A DNA stretch of 64,000 nucleotides, from positions 1-64,000 of the forward strand of contig NZ_JALJRW010000002.1 in the NCBI RefSeq assembly GCF_024519465.1. Reading direction: 5' to 3'. This DNA comes from Stenotrophomonas sp. Ste86. GTDB taxonomy: Bacteria; Pseudomonadota; Gammaproteobacteria; Xanthomonadales; Xanthomonadaceae. A program made the position numbers and the translations under genes. The notes under the pieces are model-generated. The model did no database searches. It saw nothing but the letters and a program-made list of their open reading frames with translations, and was not told where the DNA came from. Of the stretch, positions 8,038-17,226 are shown one piece after another (the first letter of the stretch is position 1; each line of letters opens with the position of its first letter).

Positions 8038-9126
8038 TCAACCGACCGTGCCCGACGGCTCATGGATCGGGCAGCGGTTGAACTGTGAGCGGAACTGCCG
8101 CGATGCGGCCATCACAACGCGGCGGGCACGGTTGAGGCTACCCAGCGGGCGGTGTGCCGCCAAGGCGTGCCACGGCGCGAATGCAAGGCCGTCTTCGCGC
8201 GCCTCGGCATCGGAGCTCCACGCCGGCTGCGCGCCGACCACCAGGCGTCCGACTGCCACGAACGGACTGAGCGCTGCGGGCCATACCACCGAGGCGTCCT
8301 CGATCGGCATCTGTTCCAGATCACGGCACAGCTGCACCCGCAGCTCCCATTCGACCGGCGCATCGAGGTGTTCAAAGAAGGCGCCGATCGCCTCGCGCTG
8401 CGTATCGGCCGTCGATGCCAGTGGCTGGCCGGTCAGCGCGAGCAGTGCGGGCGAGACCGGCACCCAGGAGAACTTGGCCATGTACGGCCCATACAGGAAC
8501 GGGACCTGGGTGAAGAACGTTTCGCCCAGCGGATGGTGCTGGGGTTCACCGCCCAGCGCCTTCAACGTCGCGCTTTGCCCGCCTACCGCTTCGAGCGCCG
8601 CTTCGGTGCCGCGCAGCGCCGCCGACAGCACCGGTTTGGTCCGCGGCATGCGTTCGGTGGTGGACGCCAGCAGCTTGGCCGAGCGCAGGAATCCTTGGAT
8701 GCCGGGCGTGCTGAAGGCCGGTCCGTTGACCATCAGGAAGTCCTGGCTGTGCTGCTCCTCGCCCCCCTCCACCCGCGCACCGGGGACGTCCAGCAGCTTT
8801 ACTGCCATCGCGCGGGGCGTGGACACGGTATCGGGCAGTTGCTCGGCGGGCGGTGAGGACAGGCGCACCAGCGCTTTGTACGTACCGGCGGCGGCGAACA
8901 GGCCCTGTGCAAGCTCGGCGGGGAGCCCATCGAGCACCTGGAAGCGGCCTGTCAGCAGGGCGTGGCCCTTGGCGTGCACCGCGCGGTGTGCATGGCCTTC
9001 ATGCTCGGCCACGGTGCGGGCCATACCGGTGAACACCGTCGCCAGCTCGGCGATGGTGTCTTCCTCGTCGTCTTGGCGATGTTCAATGTCGGGCGAATAG
9101 ACAACAGCAGGCGCGAACGTGGCCAT
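8038..9126 (-). CDS. Catalase-family heme protein
   Basis: A 362-residue protein of the small catalase-like (SrpA/KatN-type) group. ATG 9126 is preferred because AAGGA lies about 10 bases upstream; an in-frame ATG at 9168 has no such site. Visible catalase features are the distal-side RAVHAKGHALLTGRF, then RLSSPPAEQLPDTVSTPRAMAVKLL and the QDFLMVNGPAF segment carrying the conserved Asn. It is shorter than typical monofunctional catalases. Peroxide removal or organic-peroxide activity is expected, and the sodA operon directly downstream on the same strand fits. Exact activity is uncertain. Confidence 0.85.
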   Translation of the reverse strand: MATFAPAVVYSPDIEHRQDDEEDTIAELATVFTGMARTVAEHEGHAHRAVHAKGHALLTGRFQVLDGLPAELAQGLFAAAGTYKALVRLSSPPAEQLPDTVSTPRAMAVKLLDVPGARVEGGEEQHSQDFLMVNGPAFSTPGIQGFLRSAKLLASTTERMPRTKPVLSAALRGTEAALEAVGGQSATLKALGGEPQHHPLGETFFTQVPFLYGPYMAKFSWVPVSPALLALTGQPLASTADTQREAIGAFFEHLDAPVEWELRVQLCRDLEQMPIEDASVVWPAALSPFVAVGRLVVGAQPAWSSDAEAREDGLAFAPWHALAAHRPLGSLNRARRVVMAASRQFRSQFNRCPIHEPSGTVG

Positions 9127-9292
9127 GGCAACGGCATCCTTGTGGGGCAGGTCAGGGAGCCGGCGCATGACAAGACCGTGCTTACGCCTTGGCAACAGCC
9201 GGCTGGGGGGGCAGGACACCACCTTGGCGGGTGCGGCGTGCAGGGTGGGTGCAGGGCACATGGCGTCCGTGCGAAGACGTGGCGCGGTGCAT

Positions 9293-9871
9293 TCACCACT
9301 CCAGCGTCTCGAAGAAGCGTTCGGCCGCGTCTTCCTCGCCCAGCACCGTGGCCAATGCGCCCAGCGCCGCGTCACGATGCGCCGGGCGCAGCGCGCCATC
9401 GTCGTCTTCCAGGTCGTCCCCGGCGTCGAGGTACACCGTACCGATGGCCGCGATGGCGGCGAGGAAGGTCGTCAGGTCCTGCGTCAGTACCGACGCCTGC
9501 CAGCGGCCCGCACCGTGGAACGCGAACAGGACCTGGCCGCTGTCGCGATCGAAGATGAAGGGGTCGGCATTCTGTTCGGCGATCACCAGCCAAGGGTCGG
9601 GCCAATCGGTGAGGCGCTCACCGCTGTCGCCTTGCCACCGATAGCCGGCCTGCAGGGACCACAGCCGATGCAGGGGCGGGAAACACACGTTGACGCCCGG
9701 GATGTCGATGCCGACCGGTCCCACGTTGGCATGCATGGTCTCGCCCCACGGGCCTATCTGCGCGTAGAACGCCGCCAGCGGGGCGGGCAGCGGTAGCTCG
9801 CCACGCCACAGATCTGCCGGCTGGGCATGCAGCGGGCCGAAGCGGGCGAAGGATGCGTGCAGTGTGTGCAT
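9293..9871 (-). CDS. SMI1/KNR4 (SUKH)-like protein
   Basis: Read from ATG 9871 this gives 192 residues; longer in-frame starts run into the divergent photolyase region. The pattern LWSLQAGYRWQGDSG, DPWLVIAEQNADPFIFD, GQVLFAFHGAG and LTTFLAAIAAIG resembles the SUKH superfamily. SUKH proteins often act as immunity or regulatory proteins; here no toxin gene is adjacent, so a housekeeping role is as likely. The C terminus is strongly acidic (DAGDDLEDDDGA). Confidence 0.7.
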   Translation of the reverse strand: MHTLHASFARFGPLHAQPADLWRGELPLPAPLAAFYAQIGPWGETMHANVGPVGIDIPGVNVCFPPLHRLWSLQAGYRWQGDSGERLTDWPDPWLVIAEQNADPFIFDRDSGQVLFAFHGAGRWQASVLTQDLTTFLAAIAAIGTVYLDAGDDLEDDDGALRPAHRDAALGALATVLGEEDAAERFFETLEW

Positions 9872-10013
9872 GGCCGATGTCGTTGCAGGGAAGGAGGCGA
9901 AGACTAGCCATCGCCTCGGGGAGGCACAACCGTATCCGCGCGGCGACGACCGGCACCGTCTTTCACGCGCGCTGGCTATCATGCGCCCTGTTTCCTCTCA
10001 TTGGACGGTCGTC

Positions 10014-11429
10014 GTGTCGCTAGCGCTGGTGTGGTTCCGCCGGGATCTTCGTCTGCAGGACAACCCAGCCTTGCAGGCCGCGCTGGATGCTGGACACGTG
10101 CCGGTGCCGGTCTACATCCATGCGCCGCATGAGGAAGGCGATTGGGCGCCCGGTGGCGCGTCCAATGCCTGGCTGCACCGTTCGCTGGCCGCGCTCGATG
10201 CAGACCTGCGTGGCCGTGGCTCGTCGCTGGTGCTGTGTCGCGGCGACAGCCAGGCCGAACTTGAGCGGTTGATCGCCGCATCCGGTGCGGTGGCGGTGTA
10301 CTGGAACCGCAAGTACGAACCGGCCACCCAGCCGCGCGATGCGAGGATCAAGCGCGACCTGCGCGAGCAGGGCATCGAGGCGCAGAGCCACAACGGCAGC
10401 CTGATGCTGGAGCCATGGGATATCACCACCCTGCAGGGTGGCCCGTACAAGGTGTTCACTCCGTACTGGCGCAACGCACTCACCCGCCTGCAGCTGCCCG
10501 CGCCGGTCCGTGCGCCGGCGTCGCTGCCGGCCCATCCGCTGCAGGGCGAGGCGCTCGATACGCTCGGCTTGGCGGCAACGTTGCCGTGGGATGCCGGATT
10601 CTGGACGCACTGGCAGCCGGGCGAGGCGGGCGCGCAGGAGGCGTTGACGGTGTTCATCGACGGGGCGCTCAACGGCTATCGGCAGCAGCGTGACCTGCCT
10701 GACCGGGTGGGCACCTCGCTGCTGTCCCCGCATCTGCATTTCGGCGAGATTGCGCCGTGGCAGGTCGTGCATCAGTTGCAGCCGGCGCGCAGTGCCAGCC
10801 GCGACGCCGACATCGATGGCTACATCCGCGAACTGGGCTGGCGTGAATTCTCCTACCACCTGCTGCATCACTTCCCGCAGACCCCCGACCACAACCTCAA
10901 CCCGCGCTTCGACGGCTTCCGCTGGGCCGCGCCCAATGCGGGGCAGTTGCAGGCGTGGCAGCAGGGGCGCACGGGCATTCCGATCATCGATGCAGGTATG
11001 CGCGAGCTGTGGGCCACCGGCTACATGCACAACCGGGTACGCATGCTGGTGGCCAGTTTCCTGTGCAAGCATCTGCGCCAGCACTGGCGCGAGGGCGCGC
11101 GCTGGTTCTGGGACACGCTGGTGGATGCCGACCTGGCCAACAACACCATGGGCTGGCAGTGGGTGGCCGGGACCGGTGCGGATGCGGCGCCGTACTTCCG
11201 CATCTTCAATCCGGTGACCCAATCGGAGAAGTTCGATCCGCAGGCGCGTTACATCACCCGCTGGGTGCCCGAACTGGCCGCGTTGCCGCTCAAGGCGCGC
11301 TTTGCGCCCTGGCAGCATCCGCACCTGCTGGCCGAACACGCACCGTCCTATCCGACGCTGCCGCTGGTTGATCTGGCCGCCGGGCGCGATGCGGCGCTGG
11401 CGGCGTACCGGCATACCGGCGGGGCATGA
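10014..11429 (+). CDS. phrB: Deoxyribodipyrimidine photolyase
   Basis: Light-driven repair of cyclobutane pyrimidine dimers. I chose GTG 10014 because it gives MSLALVWFRRDLRLQDNPAL, matching the family N terminus, with GGACGG upstream; ATG 9981 would add 11 residues. The 471-residue protein has the N-terminal photolyase domain (chromophore pocket) and a C-terminal FAD domain with GYRQQRDLPDRVGTSLLSPH, ELGWREFSYHLLHH, WQQGRTGIPIIDAGMREL and ANNTMGWQWVAG. The WxxR/H and FAD-binding features suggest a functional CPD class I enzyme. Confidence 0.94.
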   Translation: MSLALVWFRRDLRLQDNPALQAALDAGHVPVPVYIHAPHEEGDWAPGGASNAWLHRSLAALDADLRGRGSSLVLCRGDSQAELERLIAASGAVAVYWNRKYEPATQPRDARIKRDLREQGIEAQSHNGSLMLEPWDITTLQGGPYKVFTPYWRNALTRLQLPAPVRAPASLPAHPLQGEALDTLGLAATLPWDAGFWTHWQPGEAGAQEALTVFIDGALNGYRQQRDLPDRVGTSLLSPHLHFGEIAPWQVVHQLQPARSASRDADIDGYIRELGWREFSYHLLHHFPQTPDHNLNPRFDGFRWAAPNAGQLQAWQQGRTGIPIIDAGMRELWATGYMHNRVRMLVASFLCKHLRQHWREGARWFWDTLVDADLANNTMGWQWVAGTGADAAPYFRIFNPVTQSEKFDPQARYITRWVPELAALPLKARFAPWQHPHLLAEHAPSYPTLPLVDLAAGRDAALAAYRHTGGA

Positions 11430-11565
11430 GCGGCGCCGGACAGGTCGGGTCAGAAACCTGAACGCGGGGGAGACGGCCGCACGTGTCGTCATGTCGGCAT
11501 CGCGTCAGGCTGTTTATGCTCTTTCCCGCCCGCACGCCGATACACCGGTAACCAAGGAGAACATC

Positions 11566-12261
11566 ATGATCCGACCTGCAACCCGTAACGTGGCCCTGGC
11601 CCTTATGACCGCCGCCGCTTTGTCGGCCTGCGCCACCGGCGGCTCGTACGTCCAGTCCGACCCCTACGGCAACCCGACCCAGCAGCAGAACAAGACCGGC
11701 CGCAATGCGCTGATCGGTACTGCCGTGGGCGTGGCCGCCGGTCTGCTCAGCGGCAACAGCGCTACCGAGCGCCGCCAGCACGCGATGATCGGTGCCGGTA
11801 TCGGCGCGCTCAGTGGTGCGGCGATCGGCCAGTACCAGGATCGCCAGGAACGCGCGCTGCGCGAACGTACCGCCAACACCGGTATCGATGTGTCGCGTGA
11901 TGGCGACAACCTGACCCTGAACCTGCCGGACGGCATCACCTTCGATTTCGGCAAATCCACGCTGAAGCCGCAGTTCTACGGCTCGCTCAACGGCGTGGCG
12001 AGCACGCTGGCCGAATACAACCAGACCATGATCGAAGTGGTCGGCCACACCGACAGCATTGGCAGCGACGCGGTCAACAATCGCCTGTCCAAGGAACGCG
12101 CCGACTCGGTCGCCGCCTACCTGACCGCCCAGGGCGTGCAGGGCGCGCGCATCGAAACCCTCGGCGCCGGCAAGGCGTATCCGATCGCCGACAACAGCAC
12201 CGACGCCGGCCGCGCGCAGAACCGCCGCGTGGAGATCCGCGTGATTCCGCTGCGTCAGTAA
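11566..12261 (+). CDS. OmpA-family peptidoglycan-binding lipoprotein (YiaD-like)
   Basis: A 231-residue lipoprotein starting at ATG 11566 after a strong AAGGAG site. The lipobox LSAC puts the lipidated Cys near residue 22. A glycine-zipper region follows (NALIGTAVGVAAGLLSG and AMIGAGIGALSGAAIG, about residues 45-90). The OmpA C-terminal domain contains TFDFGKSTL, VVGHTDSIG and AQNRRVEIRV; the Asp and Arg in the last two contact diaminopimelate in this family. It likely tethers the outer membrane to the wall. A longer ORF reading back into phrB is not the gene. Confidence 0.9.
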   Translation: MIRPATRNVALALMTAAALSACATGGSYVQSDPYGNPTQQQNKTGRNALIGTAVGVAAGLLSGNSATERRQHAMIGAGIGALSGAAIGQYQDRQERALRERTANTGIDVSRDGDNLTLNLPDGITFDFGKSTLKPQFYGSLNGVASTLAEYNQTMIEVVGHTDSIGSDAVNNRLSKERADSVAAYLTAQGVQGARIETLGAGKAYPIADNSTDAGRAQNRRVEIRVIPLRQ

Positions 12262-12298
12262 CATCTGGCGTTGTTGAGGCTCGGGCCACGTGCCGGAG

Positions 12299-12333
12299 CA
12301 AAAATGCCGCCTTTGTAGGCGGCATTTTTTTGT
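12299..12333 (+). terminator. Rho-independent terminator after OmpA-like gene
   Basis: AAAATGCCGCC and GGCGGCATTTT flank a short TTTGTA loop and are followed by a run of seven T. It lies 38 bases after the OmpA-like stop. The A-rich left side makes it potentially bidirectional. Confidence 0.92.
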
Positions 12334-12336
12334 TTT

Positions 12337-12784
12337 TCTCCCATCGCTCCCGCAGGCACCGAACGCGCGCTACGACCTCTCAGACGCGGGGGTCGGGGGG
12401 CGGGCGCTGGGCCCCCATGCCCTTTCCGGCGACACCCCCGGCCGCGGGGCGGCCTCCTCCTTTATCCGCCTCCAAGGGCATGGGTGCCCAGCGCCCGACC
12501 CACCAACCAGAGCCAAAAAAGCCTCGCAAGCCGAGCCCCGTAGCGGCCGGTAGGCTCCTGGGCAAAATCAAGGAGGAGGCCGCAGGCCGGGGGACATTTG
12601 CGCCAGGGGCCTACCGGCCGTTACGGGGCCCTCACGCGCGCGGCACGCCAAAGCGAAGACCTCTCTCGATCCACACGGCACCCAGGCGGCGAAGCCACAC
12701 GCATAACACCACGCGCCAAGCCTTCGCAGTAGGACGCTCCCTCCATCGGGAGAGGAGCGTCCTTTCTGTGCGATGCCGACGCCC
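12337..12784. other. 448-base gene-free region with large structured element
   Basis: No open frame here looks like a gene. The left half (12391-12629) is built from two long inverted repeats with complementary loops, described separately. The right part (12640-12784) contains a further hairpin, AGGACGCTCC at 12731-12740 pairing with GGAGCGTCCT at 12754-12763. That hairpin lies just beyond the TonB receptor stop on the minus strand but lacks a T-run in that direction, so its terminator role is doubtful. Confidence 0.7.
12391..12629 (+). repeat. Double hairpin element with complementary loops
   Basis: Arm A (12402-12424) pairs with A' (12474-12496 inclusive of the core), 23 bases with one mismatch; outer GGTC and GACC bases extend it. 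Arm C (12535-12562) pairs with C' (12602-12629), 28 bases in which two of three mismatches become G-U pairs if the plus strand is transcribed. The loops are complementary to each other: 12449-12462 matches 12570-12583 over 14 bases, and 12435-12442 matches 12586-12593 over 8 bases. The order A-B-A'-C-B'-C' allows a kissing-loop or pseudoknot fold. Function unknown; could be a structured RNA or a mobile repeat. Confidence 0.75.
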
Positions 12785-15700
12785 TCACCAGTCGTACTGC
12801 ACCTGCAGCCGCGCATACCGCGGCGTGGTGTAGTAGCGCGCCTTGCCGTAGTTGAAGTAGTCGGTCACCGTCCCGGCGGAATTGACGTCGTAGCGCGCCT
12901 CATACACCTGCACCGGCTTGATCGAATTGAACAGGTTGATCACCGACAACTGCACGCTCAGCCCCGGCAGCGCGGCCGGCGAATACACCACGTTCGGGTT
13001 GACCGACATCGTCCACGGCGTGCGTCCACTGCTGCCCACCTTGGAAAGGTCGTCCATACCGACGTTGCAGGTGTGGAACACACCGCGATAGCCGAAGTCG
13101 GTATCGAAGGTGCCGTTGCCGCCGCCCAGGCAGCTGATCGGCGTCCCGGACTGCACCAGCAGATTCGCGCCCAGCTGCCACTGCGGGGTCAACTGGTAAC
13201 TGCCGTACAGTTTGAAGCTGTGGCGACGATCATTGAACAGGTAGCCATCGGCGCCGTAGGACAGTTCCTTGAAGTCGAAGTCCGAGGTCGTGCCGGTGTC
13301 GTCCTGGCCGTTGGTGCTCTTCACCAGGCCTTCGTAGTTGCCGTACAGCTTGGCCCAGGTGTAGTTCACGCTGGCATACCAGCGTTCGGTCCGCTTCTCC
13401 GCCGACAGGCTCAGCGAGCGGTAGCTGCGCTTGGCCTTGGGGCCCAGTTCGCTGCCAGGAACAGTGATGGTGTCCGGCTTGCCGTCGCCATCGACATCAA
13501 TGTCCAAGGTCAGGTCGCTGCCGGGATTGAAGATCCAGCAGCCGGGCAGGCCGCCCGGAACCTCCCATTCGCTGTCCCAATGCGAGACGTCGTAGCCGGC
13601 CGCCTTGGCCGCGTTGTACAACGATCGCGAATCGCAGGTGTCATCGATCACCTGATTGATCCGGCGCAGGGTGATCTTGGCGCCCAGCGTCCAGCCATCG
13701 ACCCAATCGTTGGAGGAGCGCAGTTGCCGTTGATAGCCGAGGATCGCCTCGTCCTGCGTGTAAGGCTTCAACCCGCGGGATGCGACCGCGCGCGGATCGG
13801 GCGTGCTGCCGTCGGCGCCGTTGACTACGCTGTCGGCGCTGCCGTTGCGATACGAGCCGGTGATGTTGGGCTTGCCGGTGACCGGGTCGTAGCCGTCGTA
13901 GGTGTAGTAATCCATCGTGTAGTACGACGCGGTAGCCGCGCGCAGTGCCACGTTGGCGGCGATGGGCAGCGAGTAGCGGCCGAGCGATGCGTACAGCTTA
14001 CTGTCGCCGTCGCCGGTGGGATCCCACGAAAGGCCCAGCCGCGGCTGCCAGATATTGGACTGCTTGACGAACGTCGCGCCGCTGCCGTTGCGGTTGTCGA
14101 ACGAATCATTGCGCAGCCCGGCGTACAGCATCAGCCGGTCGGTGACCTGCCAATGGTCTTCCAGGTACCACGACGCCTGCTTGACGCCGATGCGGCCACC
14201 GGTGCGGAAATCGATGCGCTGTGCGTAGTTGGCGTAGAGGTTCCAGTAGGCGCCGCTGGAATAGGCGGTGCCCTGCACCGAGGTCCAGTCCTCCTTGCTG
14301 TAGCCGCCGCCGAGCTGATGGTTGCCCAGCTGCCAGACCAGGTCGGCCTGGTTGTTGCTGCGCTCGTTGCTGCCCGCACGCAGGCCGAGCTGGCTGTTGA
14401 CCGCGCAGCCCACCTGCTTGCCCAGTACGCGGTCGACCACGTAAGGGCAGTCGCCGTCGGCGGCGTTGATGTCGCCATCGTAGTCGCCACGCTGTCCGTC
14501 CGGGCTGATCGTGTACTCGCCGTTGGTATTGCGCATGCGCCCGTGCTGCAGGCTGGCGGTAACATCATCGCCGAGCTGGCTGGTCCACTTGAACACGTTG
14601 GTGGTGCCGCCGGAGCGGCCTTCCAGGCGCCCTCGGTAGTCGCCCTTGTCTACTGCCGCACCAGGCTGGTCGCTGGCGTACTCGGTGTCGTAATAGTCGT
14701 AACGGTAGCGGCGGCGATTGTCGAAACCGGTGTATTCCAGGTGGTTGCGGTCGTTGAGGTACCAGTCGAGTTTCAGCAGCCAGTAGGGATCGCGCGCGCG
14801 GTAGTCCTGTGCAGACGCCGCCAGCGACGTGGGCGGCACGGGGGTGTCCGGATCGCGCGCGCTGCGCGGGTTGCTCGACGAACGTCCGCCGAAGGCGGTT
14901 TTGTCCGATCGGGTCAGGCTGCCCAGCGCGAACACGAACAGCTTGTCCTCGATCAACGGGCCGCCGGCCCAGGCGCTGAACACATCGCTGGACTGGCGGT
15001 TGTTGTCGTACGAACGCAGGATGCTGCCATCGGTGCGAAGCGTATCGGGCGCATTTTCGCGCAGGGCGTCCGGTGCCGTGGTCCAGCTGACCCCGCCTTT
15101 CCAGGTGTTGGTGCCGCGCTTGACGTTGACGCTGGTGACCCCGCCAGTGGAAAACCCGTAACGCGCGCCATAGCCGCCGGTCTGCACATCCAGTTGGTCG
15201 ATGGCCTGGAAGGGCACTTCGGCGAAGGACAGGCTGTCGAACAGGTTGGTGACGTTGAAGCCGTTGATGTAGTAACTGTTCTCGGCTGCCGATGCACCGC
15301 CGAACGAGGCCGGCCCGAAGAAGCTGCTGCTGGCTACCGTACCCGGGGTGAGCAGCGAGATGCTGGTGACATCGCGCGCAACCGGCAGCGTGTTGAGCTG
15401 TTCGGCGGTAAAGGTGGTGCGGGTCTCCACACTGCCGAGGTCGATCGGTGCCACGCTGCTGGCACGCACGTTCACCGCTTCCAGCGTGGCGGCCTTGGCG
15501 AAATCGGCCTGGGTGGTCTGCCCGGCGACCACGGTTACCTGGCGTTGATCGGTGGTGCCGTCGGTACGGGTGATGCGGACGTCATACTGGCCGGTCGGCA
15601 AGGCCGGCAGGCGGAACCTGCCGTCGGCGCTGATGCGGGCGTCACGGGAGGTGCCGGCCTCCAGGCTGCGGATCTGGACGCTGCCGCCGGCGGCATCGGG

Positions 15701-15829
15701 GACATGCCCGAGGATGTCCCCGACCGTGCTCTGGGCCAACGCGGGCAGCGGCGTCAACATCGCCATCAGCAGGAGGGACAGGGTGGTCTTGCGCGGTTGG
15801 ATCCTGCACGTACGGAACGGGTGATGCAT
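12785..15829 (-). CDS. Oar-like TonB-dependent receptor with carboxypeptidase-regulatory domain
   Basis: A 1014-residue outer-membrane protein. ATG 15829 follows a GGAGG site and gives a long signal peptide ending near PALAQS (about residue 34). An Ig-like carboxypeptidase-regulatory domain (about 35-115, GDILGHVPDAAGGSVQI through TTQADFAKAATLEAV) is followed by a plug (GGASAAENSYYINGFNVTN, QLDVQTGGYGARYGFSTGG) and a large barrel ending in Trp (LQVQYDW). This Oar-like architecture is abundant in Xanthomonadaceae, usually with unknown, often peptide or polymer, substrates. A 1037-codon frame on the opposite strand is its shadow. Confidence 0.92.
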   Translation of the reverse strand: MHHPFRTCRIQPRKTTLSLLLMAMLTPLPALAQSTVGDILGHVPDAAGGSVQIRSLEAGTSRDARISADGRFRLPALPTGQYDVRITRTDGTTDQRQVTVVAGQTTQADFAKAATLEAVNVRASSVAPIDLGSVETRTTFTAEQLNTLPVARDVTSISLLTPGTVASSSFFGPASFGGASAAENSYYINGFNVTNLFDSLSFAEVPFQAIDQLDVQTGGYGARYGFSTGGVTSVNVKRGTNTWKGGVSWTTAPDALRENAPDTLRTDGSILRSYDNNRQSSDVFSAWAGGPLIEDKLFVFALGSLTRSDKTAFGGRSSSNPRSARDPDTPVPPTSLAASAQDYRARDPYWLLKLDWYLNDRNHLEYTGFDNRRRYRYDYYDTEYASDQPGAAVDKGDYRGRLEGRSGGTTNVFKWTSQLGDDVTASLQHGRMRNTNGEYTISPDGQRGDYDGDINAADGDCPYVVDRVLGKQVGCAVNSQLGLRAGSNERSNNQADLVWQLGNHQLGGGYSKEDWTSVQGTAYSSGAYWNLYANYAQRIDFRTGGRIGVKQASWYLEDHWQVTDRLMLYAGLRNDSFDNRNGSGATFVKQSNIWQPRLGLSWDPTGDGDSKLYASLGRYSLPIAANVALRAATASYYTMDYYTYDGYDPVTGKPNITGSYRNGSADSVVNGADGSTPDPRAVASRGLKPYTQDEAILGYQRQLRSSNDWVDGWTLGAKITLRRINQVIDDTCDSRSLYNAAKAAGYDVSHWDSEWEVPGGLPGCWIFNPGSDLTLDIDVDGDGKPDTITVPGSELGPKAKRSYRSLSLSAEKRTERWYASVNYTWAKLYGNYEGLVKSTNGQDDTGTTSDFDFKELSYGADGYLFNDRRHSFKLYGSYQLTPQWQLGANLLVQSGTPISCLGGGNGTFDTDFGYRGVFHTCNVGMDDLSKVGSSGRTPWTMSVNPNVVYSPAALPGLSVQLSVINLFNSIKPVQVYEARYDVNSAGTVTDYFNYGKARYYTTPRYARLQVQYDW

Positions 15830-16133
15830 GTCTTCGCCTCCAGTGCGTCCGGCCGGGGTGGCCGGGTCGAGTGGGGCGGACGCTAGTCCTCGGGCGCGGA
15901 CGAAAAAACGTGTGGCGTCGCCAGGACGTTGCGTAACGTGACGCGGCGCAGAAATAACGCCGTCCCACGCATCGAGACGTGACCGGGTTCGCTCAAAAAC
16001 CTTCTGCATCATTGCGAAGGGTGAAAAACAGGATCGTGCCGTTAGCGACAATCCGCGCGTCGTCGCCGACGAAAAAACGCCGCCCGGAGGCGGCGTTGTC
16101 AGGTAGGGAGGCCGTGTTCGGCTACGCCGTCGG
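15830..16133. other. Gene-free region upstream of the Oar-like receptor
   Basis: This 304-base stretch holds the presumed promoter and leader of the receptor gene and, at its far end, the terminator of the LysR gene. Short imperfect palindromes occur near 15930-15945 (ACGTTGCGTAACGTGACG), but I cannot assign a regulator. No coding frame is convincing. Confidence 0.55.
16071..16098 (-). terminator. Terminator of the LysR (smeRv-like) gene
   Basis: On the minus strand AACGCCGCC and GGCGGCGTT pair across a four-base loop and are followed by six T (AAAAAA at 16072-16077 on the plus strand). It lies about 36 bases after the LysR stop. Confidence 0.88.
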
Positions 16134-17156
16134 TCAGCCTGCGGTGACCGTCTCCAGGATCCGCTTGCCGGTGGCCTGCAGTTCGTCTTCGGCCTGCGCG
16201 TTGTGCTGTTTGGCGTACTTGGCGTTGGGGCACTGCGCCAGCATGTAGTTGGCGTCGAAGTCGAGCTTGGCGACCAGGAAATCGACGAAGGCGCGCACCT
16301 TCGGCGAGACCAGCCGGCCGCCGGCGAACACCGCGTTGAAGTCCACTTCCGGCCCGGTCCAGCCGGCCAGCACGCGCCGCACCATGCCCGATTCGACGAA
16401 GGGTTTTGCCATCACATCACCGGTCAGCAGCAGGCCTTCGCCGCATACCAGCGCGCCGTTCAACGCCGAGGGGTCATTGGCGACCAGCAGCGGATTGACC
16501 GGGAAATCGCGCAGGTCACCACCGTTTTCGCCCAGCTGCCAGAAGAACCGGTTGTTGTTGAGGTTGCGTGCCTTGCGCATCGCCAGGATGCGATGGAACT
16601 GCAGCTCGTCCGGATGCAGCGGCTCGCCATAGCGTTCGATGTAGGCCGGGCTGGCGAACACCTGCGTGCGCAGGCTGCCAAGCTTGCGCGCCACCAGGTT
16701 GGAATCGGGCAGGGTGCCCACGCGCAGGGCAAGGTCGGCTTCGCCGGCGATCAGGTCCAGCTTCTCGTTGCCCAGGTGCATGTCCAGCTGGATTTCCGGA
16801 TATTGCGCATGGAATTCGCCCAGCAGCGGTGCGATCCAGGTGATGCCGATCGAATAGGGCACGGTAAAACGCAGCCAGCCACGCGGACCGGACTGCAGTT
16901 GGTTGACCGCGCCTTCGGCTTCTTCCAGCTCGCGTGCGATGCGCTGGCAATGCTCGTGGTAGACCGACCCGGCCTCGGTCAGGCCCAGCCGGCGGGTGGT
17001 CCGGTGCAGCAGGCGCGCGCCAAGCCGCGTTTCCAGTTCCTGCACCTTGCGGCTGACGGTGGTCTTGGGCAGGCCAAGTGCAGTGGCCGCGGCGATGAAA
17101 CTGCCTTGCTCGACCACTTTGACGAAGATCAGCGTGTCGTTGAGATCGTGTGCCAT
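16134..17156 (-). CDS. smeRv: LysR-family regulator, probable SmeRv
   Basis: A 340-residue LysR-type transcription factor. The winged helix-turn-helix is at the N terminus (DTLIFVKVVEQGSFIAAA, LPKTTVSRKVQELETRLGAR, residues about 6-62). The effector-binding domain follows, with a longer than usual C-terminal tail rich in Ala, Gln and Lys. It is transcribed away from the smeU1-V-W-U2-X operon, 142 bases off, exactly the arrangement of SmeRv in S. maltophilia, a MexT-like control of that pump. Identity is by gene order and family, so the symbol is an inference. Confidence 0.85.
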   Translation of the reverse strand: MAHDLNDTLIFVKVVEQGSFIAAATALGLPKTTVSRKVQELETRLGARLLHRTTRRLGLTEAGSVYHEHCQRIARELEEAEGAVNQLQSGPRGWLRFTVPYSIGITWIAPLLGEFHAQYPEIQLDMHLGNEKLDLIAGEADLALRVGTLPDSNLVARKLGSLRTQVFASPAYIERYGEPLHPDELQFHRILAMRKARNLNNNRFFWQLGENGGDLRDFPVNPLLVANDPSALNGALVCGEGLLLTGDVMAKPFVESGMVRRVLAGWTGPEVDFNAVFAGGRLVSPKVRAFVDFLVAKLDFDANYMLAQCPNAKYAKQHNAQAEDELQATGKRILETVTAG

Positions 17157-17226
17157 GACGGGGTCCGAAGTCGTGGAGGGGTAGGTTGCCCGAAAGATTG
17201 TGCCGGGAACGGGATGATTATTCCCC

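Noticed and set aside
9864-10013. Upstream extension of the photolyase from 9864
   Set aside because: The extra residues lack family similarity and overlap the divergent SUKH-like gene's start; GTG 10014 fits the family N terminus.
12290-12833. Small plus- and minus-strand frames in the 12.3-12.8 kb element
   Set aside because: They are made of inverted-repeat sequence and change frame across the hairpins; structure explains the region better than coding.
12773-15886. 1037-codon open frame on the plus strand
   Set aside because: It lies antisense to the Oar-like TonB receptor, has no recognisable domains and repetitive Val/Ala/Arg composition; it is a shadow of GC-rich codon bias.
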